Shown here piece after piece: positions 54,043 to 64,000 of a DNA stretch of 64,000 bases (its first letter is position 1; each line of letters opens with the position of its first letter). The stretch is from Prinsepia uniflora (Eukaryota; Streptophyta; Magnoliopsida; Rosales; Rosaceae), in the NCBI GenBank assembly GCA_032719365.1, contig CM064871.1:29423566-29487565 (forward strand), written 5' to 3'. Below the pieces are notes generated by a model that saw only the letters and a list, made by a program, of their open reading frames with translations, was not told the origin of the DNA and ran no database searches. The translations under genes and the position numbers were made by a program.

Positions 54043-56991
54043 TGACACGACCCATCCCAATCCCCCCGGGATTACCATGGAATGTGACGTGCTCCCGTCG
54101 GACAAGAGGCGTCCGACAAGGGATAACCGATTGCCTTTGCCCAACCGGGCTTCCAGAGTGCGTAAGGATCGATGGAGGAGGTGTGCGATGCTCAAGTCTC
54201 TGCTGCAGTCGTATCCGGAATCAACCTGAAGGGCATTAAAAACAAAAGCTGTGAGTGGACGAAAATAAACAAGTCTGTTAAAACATTTATAAGACATTTA
54301 TGCCCCTCAGTAAAATCATATGCATGCACCAAAACCAATAATCCCATATTTATTTAGAAATAACCAATAGGGCCTTAGCCGGGAAACCAAAGCATAGTTT
54401 CAATTTCCAAAAGTAAATCCAAGAGTTATTTCATAAATCCAGTAATATGAACCATAAGGCATATAATATAAACTATAACCATTATTTTAGCCACTGCACT
54501 ATACACTCCAATCCGACATCCCTGATGTCTGACGTCCCTGACGTCAATAAGGTCACAATCACAAGGATACGCGTGCCACTCGGGTCTCAATTTCCGAGTA
54601 CAATCCCCGAACCCCGTTCGGGTACAGCATCCCCGATGCTTAGCGTCATAGACGCTGGACGTACTAGACGTCCGTGACCTCTTCGGGGTACCTCGCCGGA
54701 GGAGACAATATAATATGGAAGGATCTATACAGTGCAGTACCAAATACATTTTATTGATATCCACATGCAAAACATATAGGTATACATAGATAAAATCCGA
54801 ACCAATCGTTACGTTTCATCAAACGGGTCTCATGCCCAAATACCGTGAAACGTGCCATAACCGAAATATCATCAAAACCATTTATAGATTCCAGCATGTG
54901 AACATATATAAAATGTAAACCAGGAAACATTTATTCAATTCCATTTTAGGGTCCCCGACCCACAATCACATGTAGAAATCAACTGGGCCCCTAGCCCGAT
55001 TCCACAAGTTAACTGGGCCCCTGGCCCGATCCACATGTTAACTGGGCCCTTGGCCCGATTTCATAGTTCAACTGGGCCCCTGGCCCGATTTTACATTATT
55101 CAAGTTCGTAACCGTTTCATGAAATCATATCCAACCACATTTATGGAAATCGGTGAAAATCCAGAAAATCTCGGTTTACGTGCAAATACGTAATTCACCT
55201 CGAAATGCGTGAAATCATTTTAAATTCACCGATATCCAAAGTAAATCATTTAATCATAATTATAACAATCATAAAACAGTTATGCATGCATCGAATTTAT
55301 GAAACCAATGTCCACTCACAGACCGTTTAACTGAGCGCCTCGATACGCGTGCCATAGGCCTTCCCGGGCCACCTCACTATCACCGGGACTCCCAATCCTG
55401 TTCAAATCAATTTAGAGGATCACTAACCTCATCATTAACATCCTATTCAAGTCCCGTAATTTTCCCTAATTTTTAAGTTTTTAAACTGGATTTAAAACCT
55501 TCGGACATCCCGAACAATATCGGGACGGTGTCCGATCGACACGAAACCAATCCCAAAATGTTCGTTACAATGCATAGGATAAAAGTCATGTTGACCTCAC
55601 CTCGAGATTCGTGCCCACGCGCCGTCACGCGCCGCCGTGAGTGGCTGCGCGTGAAAGCCACGCGCCTGCTACAGTGACTGCTACAGTCACCATCTTCACC
55701 CGAATGACTGGTAAACGGGTCTGATTACCCGCGATCTGACCCGGCCAGAAACCTGTCAATTCCCACTTAATTTCATTAATTCAAACAGCCAAAAGGATTG
55801 TCCTGTGTCTAATTATGGTTCTGTAAACTTAATTACACCCATAAATCCTTAATCCAACAATTCTCTCGAATTCAAACTCACGGTCAGAACATTCGAAACT
55901 CACACAAATCATCCTGGTTTTCAAATTAAAAGATACAGAAGCTTCGTATGACCTAACCAATCATTAATCCGTAACTAATTTCAGGAATTCTTACCCGTAG
56001 ATGGTCGCCCTCAAGCTCCAAATTCCCCAGAAACTGGAACGTGTGTTCATGGCCAAACCGTGATCGATACCCTTGCCAATCGATACGGTTGAGTTCGTAA
56101 TGAACCCAGAAGAGTATTACAGCCCTTGGTTTCATCCAAAACACCACACATTTTAAATTCTGATTTTCCCTCAATTTTTCCAGATTTCTCCAATCTCTGT
56201 TTCTCTCCAATTCGACAGTCCTCACTTGCCCAGAATGAATCCTCACGACTCACTCACAATTATTTTAATCCAATTCAGTTGTTTAAAGCACCCCAAATCA
56301 TTCTTCAATCCTCTGTGTAAAGGTTCCCGCACTGGCCCGAAACCATTAAACAAAACCAGTGTCCATGTTGTGCAATCAATTGCCAGCTCCCCACATGTGC
56401 GATCACACTTCAAAGCTGCTCCAAAACGGTCCATTAATTGATAAACAACCCATGGGATCGATCGCACAAAGTATCCCACCCACGGCTGCTCGATCAAACA
56501 GTACCCACCGTGTGAAATTACAATTCTGCCCTTGTGCAGAAAATTACCAAAATGCCCTCACGCATCCTGACCCGTAACTCGGTCATACGGACTCCAATTG
56601 ATGCGTGCCGCCTGTCTACGAACTCAGGGCATCGAGACCTTCCTAACGGTCCTCGTTCCTCGGCCATCGGACCTCCCGATCAAAAAGTCAACATTTTCCC
56701 ATACATCGTCCAAATTACGAAAATGCCCCTGGACTTCCGTACATCATAACTTTCACCACGAACGTCGGAATCGAACGTGCCACCTGTCTATGAACTCGTG
56801 ACGTCCCGAACTACGACACGGTCATCGGTCAAAGTCCATTTGACCATCCGAATTAAAAGTCAACGTTTTGCCCACGCCCAGGGGCCAAATGGTCATTTTG
56901 CACAATTCGTCCGAAATCGCTCAACTAATCCCAGATTAGTAAATCACAATTAAATATTATTAAATCCCGATATTCGGGACGGGTCGTTACA
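54043..56991 (-). mobile_element. LTR H copy 1, solo LTR inside the G 3' LTR
   Basis: 2,949-bp LTR: the plus text runs from TGACACGACCC to GGGTCGTTACA. TSD GCCAC at 54038-54042 and 56992-56996. Same group as F and I. It contains the GC-rich hairpin (55647-55665), 30-bp 'aactgggcccctggcccgat' units (54945-55095), donor GTGAGTGGAC 55319-55310, branch block 54260-54251, exon-like 55397-55320 (78 nt) and acceptor CCCTTCAG ending 54226. No internal region, so it is solo. An almost identical copy lies at the same site of G's other LTR. Confidence 0.96.
55647..55665 (-). promoter_or_regulatory. GC-rich hairpin in LTR H
   Basis: GCGCGTG-aaagc-CACGCGC, perfect 7-bp stem; the loop differs from E (gcctt) and A (aggcc). 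Copy 2 of H (63393-63411) has one stem change (CACGTGC). Confidence 0.6.
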
Positions 56992-57852
56992 GCCACCACC
57001 TCAAACTCTCAGGCTCCCTGTTTCCCCCAAACCTTCTCCACACCTCCGCCGTGCCGCCGTGCACGATTGCATCACCAATTCACGACCACCAGCCTCCCTT
57101 CAGTCTCTTGTTCCTCCCTCACTCACCAGAACTCATCACCAGCCACGATCACTCCCCAATTCCTCCTCACAAACTCACTCTGTTTCTCTGTGTTTGTCGA
57201 AGAACAGCCACGGGTAAGCACGAGTGCACCCCAATTATTTGGGCTAAGACCACACAGGATTCTCCCAGAATCCTCTAGCCCCCTGCCATGTGTCACCATC
57301 CAATCCACCCACTCCCACATGGCCCAACCTCAGCCGTCCATTTCCTTTCTCTCTGCACAAATCCCCAGAAACCAAAAAGACCAAAATACCCTCCTGTTTT
57401 ACTCATTTTTACGGTTTTACCAAAACTTCCTAGACCCGTAACTCTCACTTCGTAAGTCCGATGAGTACGTGCCGCCTGTCATCGAACTCAGGACGTCGAA
57501 AGCTACCTAACCATCCTAGGTCAACCTACCAAAACTTGATTATCCAAAAAGTCAACTATGCCCCCTATTTTACCCAACTTACGGTTATGCCCTCGACCTT
57601 CCGAACATCACAACTTCCTCCTCGGATGTCGGAATCAGGCGTGCCACCTGCCTATGGATTCGTGACGTCCTAAACTACGTCCTGGTCACTGGTCAACCCC
57701 CATTTGACCACCCAAACTAAAAGTCAACTATTTTGCCCAACCCAAGGGCAAAAGCGTCATGCTAGGCGCCCGGACCTGTCGGAACCACCTAACCACTGGT
57801 TAACCTCACCAATCACACCTTAATTACTCTACTCTCGGGACGGGTTGTTACA
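56992..57852 (-). mobile_element. Element G, 3' LTR, inner part
   Basis: Continues the G LTR after H and ends with plus text GGGTTGTTACA at 57852 (minus: TGTAACAACCC). Total 3' LTR span is 52437-57852, 5,416 bp including H; 2,462 bp without it. A bZIP-like GTGACGT with an ACGTC partner lies near 57661-57680. Confidence 0.93.
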
Positions 57853-57868
57853 ATCTACCCCCCTAAAA
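57853..57868 (-). other. Polypurine tract of G
   Basis: Minus strand ttttaggggggtagat next to the 3' LTR, preceded by 'ggcgaaattc'-like text as in E. Confidence 0.92.
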
Positions 57869-58390
57869 AGAATTTCGCCCCCGAAATTCCACAACTAGTG
57901 TCCGACACTTAGGGTCTCCTATCTGGTCACCAACACTAGGTCAACAACAACCTCTCCTGGGTTCCCTGTCTATCATCTCCACCTTGGGTATTTTACTCCA
58001 AGCCCCAACTACTGTTACCACAACCAACCCTAGCTATGTAACAGCTGCATGGTGTACGCAAAGGAAACTCTATGAACAGAAAACAAAGGTATTCTAAAAT
58101 ACCTTATTGCACAGTACCCGACAGAAGTCATAGAGTACATCCTCGTATACAACCACCCTACCTTCCCAAACCAACTCGACCACTAACCCAAACAATCGTA
58201 CACCTAACTCCCTCGACTGCTACCTCGGCTACGATCGGACTAAATCTACAAAGTCCTAAAGGCAAACTCTAGCTTGTGGGTTCTCTCCTTCAATAATCTC
58301 ATATCGATCAGTTATAGTCACTCCTTTCTTATACCTTCCGTCAACCTGCTACGGAACTCACTGTACCCTCCAAGTCCTCTAGGAGGACTC
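57869..58390 (-). other. Element G spacer between gag and PPT; no pol
   Basis: About 520 bp where an autonomous relative would carry about 3.5 kb of protease, RT, RNase H and integrase. I recognise none of those motifs in either strand. Whatever replaced or remained of pol is short and non-coding. Confidence 0.75.
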
Positions 58391-59494
58391 CTAGACTTTA
58401 CCCTGGGATCCAACAACCAAACCGACAGCACAACCAAAAGTAAAACCAGTACCTGTCCCCGTATCTGGTGTCAACTGATCCTCCTGCTGGGTCATCGAAA
58501 ACACTCGGGCCTGAGATCCCGACGCTCTACCACGTCCCCTCGAACTACTCGTGGCAGTGCCACCACCTCCTCTAGTGCCTGCTGTCCCTGACGCTGTACT
58601 CTGCCCAGGCTCCGCTGCTCCTCTGCCTACACCACCTTCATGTGGCAACAGTGGACACTCACGTCGGAAATGACCTCGCTCCCCGCAGCGGAAACACACA
58701 TTCCAACCTGGTCCACTGCTCGGTCTCCCCGTAGACGCTACCGGCGTCGCACTCGCTTGCGGAGTCGGCGGTGCTCGGTAACCCCAAAATCCTGAACTCT
58801 GAAAACTGCCAGGTCTACCAAAACGCTCATCGCCCGACGATGACGCTCCACCGAAATTACCCCTTTTCGGTGTCCTCTGGCTCGAAGCTCCAGGAATAGA
58901 TGGTTCCCGGTGTCGCACCGGTAAACTGGCCTCAACCCTCACCGCAGCATCCGACAAGTCTCGGAGGGTAGCAAAAGATCCAGCCGTCACTATGGCTCGA
59001 ATCTCACCTCGCAGGCCCAACTCAAACCTACGGCACTTCTCGGCTTCAGTGGCCACAAAAGCAGGAGCAAACCGAGACAACATCTGGAACTTCCGTTCAT
59101 ACTCTGCCACTGTCATATTCCCTTGCTGGAGCTGCAGAAACTCAGCCTCCTTGGCATCTCGGAAAGAACGAGGATAATACTGCTCCAGAAACCGTTCCCT
59201 GAACGTCTCCCAAGTCACACTATGGGCATCCCAACCAGACAACTCGAGGGTATACCACCACTCATACGCCGCACCATCGAGTAAAAAGGTAGCCAACAAT
59301 ACTCGCTCCTCCGGCGGACAATGCATCACCGCAAGAATCCGCTCAAGTCTGGTAATCCACCTCTGGGCTTCCTCAGGATCAGCCCCACCACTGAACGTAG
59401 TAGCCCCGAGCCGCTGGGCTCTCTCAATCGTAGTACTCTCAGTCTCTCTGGCTACTTCTTCAGGTTGTGGAGAGGGTCTACGTCTCGGAGGCAT
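58391..59494 (-). CDS. gag: Element G gag polyprotein, intact, without pol
   Basis: Open from ATG 59494 ('MPPRRRPSPQ') for 367 codons. I chose this start because it aligns with gag of E; the open frame extends 22 codons upstream into the leader. Retrotrans_gag domain at about residues 55-170 ('LLDGAAYEWWYTLELSGW', 'FLQLQQGNMTVAEYERKF', 'EKCRRFELGLRGEI'), a basic S/G-rich linker 195-265, and zinc knuckle 'CFRCGERGHFRREC' with C267, C270, H275, C280. The frame ends shortly after 'GSQARVFSMTQQE', just before where protease begins in E. It would form particles and package RNA but needs enzymes from a partner element. No stop or frameshift, in contrast to E. Confidence 0.93.
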   Translation of the reverse strand: MPPRRRPSPQPEEVARETESTTIERAQRLGATTFSGGADPEEAQRWITRLERILAVMHCPPEERVLLATFLLDGAAYEWWYTLELSGWDAHSVTWETFRERFLEQYYPRSFRDAKEAEFLQLQQGNMTVAEYERKFQMLSRFAPAFVATEAEKCRRFELGLRGEIRAIVTAGSFATLRDLSDAAVRVEASLPVRHREPSIPGASSQRTPKRGNFGGASSSGDERFGRPGSFQSSGFWGYRAPPTPQASATPVASTGRPSSGPGWNVCFRCGERGHFRRECPLLPHEGGVGRGAAEPGQSTASGTAGTRGGGGTATSSSRGRGRASGSQARVFSMTQQEDQLTPDTGTGTGFTFGCAVGLVVGSQGKV

Positions 59495-59588
59495 CGTCAA
59501 CCGCACGCTGAAAGAGGCATAGAAGTAGTTAAGCAACTGGAACACAACCTCACAAACCAACTAACCCCACAAACCCGAAAAACCTATG

Positions 59589-59599
59589 CTCTGATACCA
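59589..59599 (-). other. Primer binding site of G (initiator-Met)
   Basis: Plus ctctgatacca; minus TGGTATCAGAG, directly inside the 5' LTR at 59602. Same tRNA class as E. Confidence 0.95.
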
Positions 59600-59601
59600 A
59601 T

Positions 59602-61786
59602 TGTCAGGACCCACCCCGGTTTCACCCCGAAACCCGAGGTCAATCCCGCTCCCGTCTGACTCCCCGACACAACACCCAAATACAACTCACTTAAACCCAG
59701 TCAGACGCAAGAGTAATTAAACAAAATATTCCGACGTTATCGTTTACAGAACCTAGTACAAAATACAAAGAATTAAAACCCGATAAAGTACACGCACACG
59801 GAAGCCTTTAATCTATTCTGGGATCCCTCACGTCACTTCTATGCCTCAGACACTGCCTCGACGTCAAGACCCCGCACTAGCTCCACAACCTGGAGGGCAA
59901 TTTAAAACAGAAGACGTGAGTGGACCAAACAGTATGAGAGTTCAAAACCATTTTACACGAAAACCGAGTTTAACCCTCCGTTTTGAAAACCACATGCATA
60001 ACCAATATTTATGAACACCGTTATAAATCACTTTACCATAAACCGCATCATAAGAAACAGAAACACTAGAAAACAGTTAGAAAAATCACAGCATGTGAAT
60101 CATAAAACCATATCAGAAATCGTAACATCACATCAGCATTTTCCCGATCAAACCTGCTGGACCTATCCGAGTCTTTAAACTCCCGAGTCTTTAAACTCAA
60201 TCCAGGCCTTAATCATATCCGAGTCTTTAAACTCAAGGCCTACGGGGGAAATATCAATATATCCGAGTCTTTAAACTCCCGAGTCTTTAAACTCAATCCG
60301 GGTCTTTAAACCCAATCCGGCCGGTCCCCCGTCACATACATCCGGGTCTTTAAACCCAATATCCAGATCCAGCAAATCCAATCCCAAAACCATTTGAAAT
60401 CCAATTACCAATCTACATCCAAACCCGAATCCGAAATCACTGGTCCGATACCTTTCCGGCATCCAGAACCGTCATTCCGAACCCAAATCCGGAATCCACT
60501 TTCCTGCTTTAAAACCCAATTCATTTAATTCCCAATTCATGTTGCAAAATCCCTTTGTAAACAATCAAACTAGTTATCCTTTAAAAATCCCAAAACCATG
60601 GCATTTTCCTCAGAAATCGACATTTCTCGTAAAACGTGCCAAATACCGTATTTTCTCGAAAAACGTGCAACAATGTAAAACCAACCAAAACATATTTAAT
60701 AAACATAGAGTCATAGTCAAAATCATAAAACAATTATAGAAAACAGTTATGCATGCTCGAGTTTAGAGAAAGGGTCCACTCACAGTACTGAGCCTTACTC
60801 GCGTCCCGAACGTCCAGCCCGTTCCTCGACTTCCTCGGGAAATCCCGATCCTGTCAAATACCGTCAAAATACGTCACTAATACGTCTACAAACACTCACC
60901 TAGATTCCCTCAAAAATCCCCGAATCCTAAACGTAAGAACCCGGGACCCTAAACCTTCACCCTTGCGGAACTAACCTCAAACGACGTCCGATTGACTCGA
61001 AACCACCTCCATTGAATTCACCAGAACTCCTGGACCAAAAACCATGTTGACCACTTTCACATCCGCCGCCGTACGCGCCCCCACGCGCCGCCCAAAGTGG
61101 CTGCGCGTGGCCCTCACGCGCCAGCTACAGTATCACCCGCAACCTCGAGTGCACTGTGCTGAACCGGCCGCTGCAACTGGACCGGCGAGACTCACTCTCC
61201 GTCGTCCGGCCACCATCCCACCTCCTTCCTTTACCATTCTCTTCGTCCAAACCTGCCCTAATCAGCTCCCAACTCCATTCACCTCGATTCATCTCCTACA
61301 TCGTCGACTCAGGCTCGAACCAGACAGCCACTTTCCCCCTGTTTCACGATCCCTCTGCTCCGGTCACCTCCCTTCACGGTGGCGACACCAGACGATCCCT
61401 AAGGCTTTACTGAACCTAGAACCAATCTCTGTTACCCTCGACTCACCCCAGAAGTCCTCGACTTTGGGTTCGATGTTCACGGCCGAAACAGGGTAACAGA
61501 GACTCCTCTTCGCCTGAGCTCCGCCGTGTACGCCCCCGTCACGGCGACCATCACAAACCACTCCTAGGACCTCCCTGAACATCACCCCGACCTCCTATCC
61601 TCTCGACTCTCAGCCAACCCTCACGACTTTCCAAATGAACTTTCACGGGAAAACAGAGCAAGGAAGCTTACCTTTCGATTGCAGCTCCGCCGTGCGCACC
61701 GCCGCCTACCACGGTGCTCGTTGGACTCCTTGCAACCTCCTCAGCCTCCCCTCGCCTTGATTTGCCTCACCTCACGGCGTAGCCAC
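59602..61786 (-). mobile_element. Element G, 5' LTR, outer part
   Basis: Matches 52437-54042 closely and keeps the 579-bp segment lost there, including the GC-rich hairpin GCGCGTG-gccct-CACGCGC (61103-61121). Tandem gggtttaaagaccc units at 60166-60357. Interrupted by LTR H copy 2 after GCCAC (61782-61786). Confidence 0.93.
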
Positions 61787-64000
61787 TGACACGACCCATC
61801 CCAATCCCCCCGGGATTACCATGGAATGTGACGTGCTCCCGTCGGACAAGAGGCGTCCGACAAGGGATAACCGATTGCCTTTGCCCAACCGGGCTTCCAG
61901 AGTGCGTAAGGATCGATGGAGGAGGTGTGCGATGCTCAAGTCTCTGCTGCAGTCGTATCCGGAATCAACCTGAAGGGCATTAAAAACAAAAGCTGTGAGT
62001 GGACGAAAATAAACAAGTCTGTTAAAACATTTATAAGACATTTATGCCCCTCAGTAAAATCATATGCATGCACCAAAACCAATAATCCCATATTTATTTA
62101 GAAATAACCAATAGGGCCTTAGCCGGGAAACCAAAGCATAGTTTCAATTTCCAAAAGTAAATCCAAGAGTTATTTCATAAATCCAGTAATATGAACCATA
62201 AGGCATATAATATAAACTATAACCATTATTTTAGCCACTGCACTATACACTCCAATCCGACATCCCTGATGTCTGACGTCCCTGACGTCAATAAGGTCAC
62301 AATCACAAGGATACGCGTGCCACTCGGGTCTCAATTTCCGAGTACAATCCCCGAACCCCGTTCGGGTACAGCATCCCCGATGCTTAGCGTCATAGACGCT
62401 GGACGTACTAGACGTCCGTGACCTCTCCGGGGTACCTCGCCGGAGGAGACAATATAATATGGAAGGATCTATACAGTGCAGTACCAAATACATTTTATTG
62501 ATATCCACATGCAAAACATATAGGTATACATAGATAAAATCCGAACCAATCGTTACGTTTCATCAAACGGGTCTCATGCCCAAATACCGTGAAACGTGCC
62601 ATAACCGAAATATCATCAAAACCATTTATAGATTCCAGCATGTGAACATATATAAAATGTAAACCAGGAAACATTTATTCAATTCCATTTTAGGGTCCCC
62701 GACCCACAATCACATGTAGAAATCAACTGGGCCCCTGGCCCGATTCCACAAGTTAACTGGGCCCCTGGCCCGATCCACATGTTAACTGGGCCCTTGGCCC
62801 GATTTCATAGTTCAACTGGGCCCCTGGCCCGATTTTACATTATTCAAGTTCGTAACCGTTTCATGAAATCATATCCAACCACATTTATGGAAATCGGTGA
62901 AAATCCAGAAAATCTCGGTTTACGTGCAAATACGTAATTCACCTCGAAATGCGTGAAATCATTTTAAATTCACCGATATCCAAAGTAAATCATTTAATCA
63001 TAATTATAACAATCATAAAACAGTTATGCATGCATCGAATTTATGAAACCAATGTCCACTCACAGACCGTTTAACCGAGCGCCTCGATACGCGTGCCATA
63101 GGCCTTCCCGGGCCACCTCACTATCACCGGGACTCCCAATCCTGTTCAAATCAATTTAGAGGATCACTAACCTCATCATTAACATCCTATTCAAGTCCCG
63201 TAATTTTCCCGAATTTTTAAGTATTTTTAAACTGGATTTAAAACCTTCGGACATCCCGAACAATATCGGGACGGTGTCCGATCGACACGAAACCAATCCC
63301 AAAATGTTCGTTACAATGCATAGGATAAAACTCATGTTGACCTCACCTCGAGATTCGTGCCCACGCGCCGTCACGCGCCGCCGTGAGTGGCTGCGCGTGA
63401 AAGCCACGTGCCTGCTACAGTGACTGCTACAGTCACCATCTTCACCCGAATGACTGGTAAACGGGTCTGATTACCCGCGATCTGACCCGGCCAGAAACCT
63501 GTCAATTCCCACTTAATTTCATTAATTCAAACAGCCAAAAGGATCGTCCTGTGTCTAATTATGGTTCTGTAAACTTAATTACACCCATAAATCCTTAATC
63601 CAACAATTCTCTCGAATTCAAACTCACGGTCAGAACATTCGAAACTCACACAAATCATCCTGGTTTTCAAATTAAAAGATACAGAAGCTTCGTATGACCT
63701 AACCAATCATTAATCCGTAACTAATTTCAGGAATTCTTACCCGTAGATGGTCGCCCTCAAGCTCCAAATTCCCCAGAAACTGGAACGTGCGTTCATGGCC
63801 AAACCGTGATCGATACCCTTGCCAATCGATACGGTTGAGTTCGTAATGAACCCAGAAGAGTATTACAGCCCTTGGTTTCATCCAAAACACCACACATTTT
63901 AAATTCTGATTTTCCCTCAATTTTTCTAGATTTCTCCAATCTCTGTTTCTCTCCAATTCGACAGTCCTCACTTGCCCAGAATGAATCCTCACGACTCACT
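61787..64000 (-). mobile_element. LTR H copy 2, inside the G 5' LTR (cut by window end)
   Basis: First 2,214 bp of H in the same orientation and at the same base of the host LTR as copy 1 (54043). I see only a few differences by eye, e.g. at 62425, 62740, 63076 and 63406. Donor 63063-63054, branch block 62004-61995. The remaining part and the end of the G LTR are outside the window. Confidence 0.95.

Overview
This window looks like nested LTR-retrotransposon heterochromatin of a flowering plant. The evidence is plant Ty3/gypsy chromovirus gag-pol with initiator-Met primer sites, a Tat/Athila-type element with a tRNA-Asp-type primer site, and a plant Ty1/copia element. I found no host gene, rRNA, tRNA gene or CRISPR array. 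The species cannot be told from the sequence.

Layout. Everything sits inside one minus-strand Ty1/copia element that runs off both window ends. Its pieces are at 4339-6288 (RNase H, RT, end of integrase), 37534-38226 (integrase, pre-integrase), 48909-49248 (protease, zinc knuckle) and 52434-52436. Five insertions broke it: LTR B (1-4338, holding solo LTR A, 1123-3887); element E1 (6289-37528); gypsy element E (38227-48903); solo LTR F (49249-52428); and gag-only element G (52437 to beyond 64000). E1 (minus, non-coding where visible) holds Tat-like element T (10348-34623, minus). T holds non-coding element C (16291-31110, plus). C holds solo LTRs I (21282-24110) and D (25526-28179). The nesting is five levels deep. 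Most insertions are proved by 5-bp target-site duplications (TSDs): A AGTGT, I ATTAT, D GCAGA, T TACAT, E CTTTC, F AGTGT, H GCCAC. E1 and C have 4-of-5 matches.

Coding content. Element E is a complete but dead Tekay/Del-like chromovirus: gag, protease, RT, RNase H, integrase and chromodomain, broken by four frameshifts and three nonsense codons although its LTRs are about 99% identical. G keeps one open gag frame (59494-58391, minus) and no pol. T keeps decayed gag, protease and the integrase C-terminus, lacks RT/RNase H, and carries an antisense Transposase_28-like ORF behind a TATA box plus a minisatellite.

Most interesting signals. (1) The long-LTR gypsy families share an intron-like architecture: a 59-79 nt internal exon followed by GTGAGTGGAC at a donor, and its exact reverse complement GTCCACTCAC (with a branch-site-like CTCAC) about 20-45 nt before a pyrimidine-rich CAG/TAG acceptor. 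LTR D changes both partners together (GTGAGTGGGC / GCCCACTCAC), as paired RNA would. (2) Both LTRs of G carry the same solo LTR (H) at the same site, so a composite LTR seems to have been copied by reverse transcription. (3) A 7-bp-stem hairpin, GCGCGTG-N5-CACGCGC, keeps its stem while its loop changes among LTR families.
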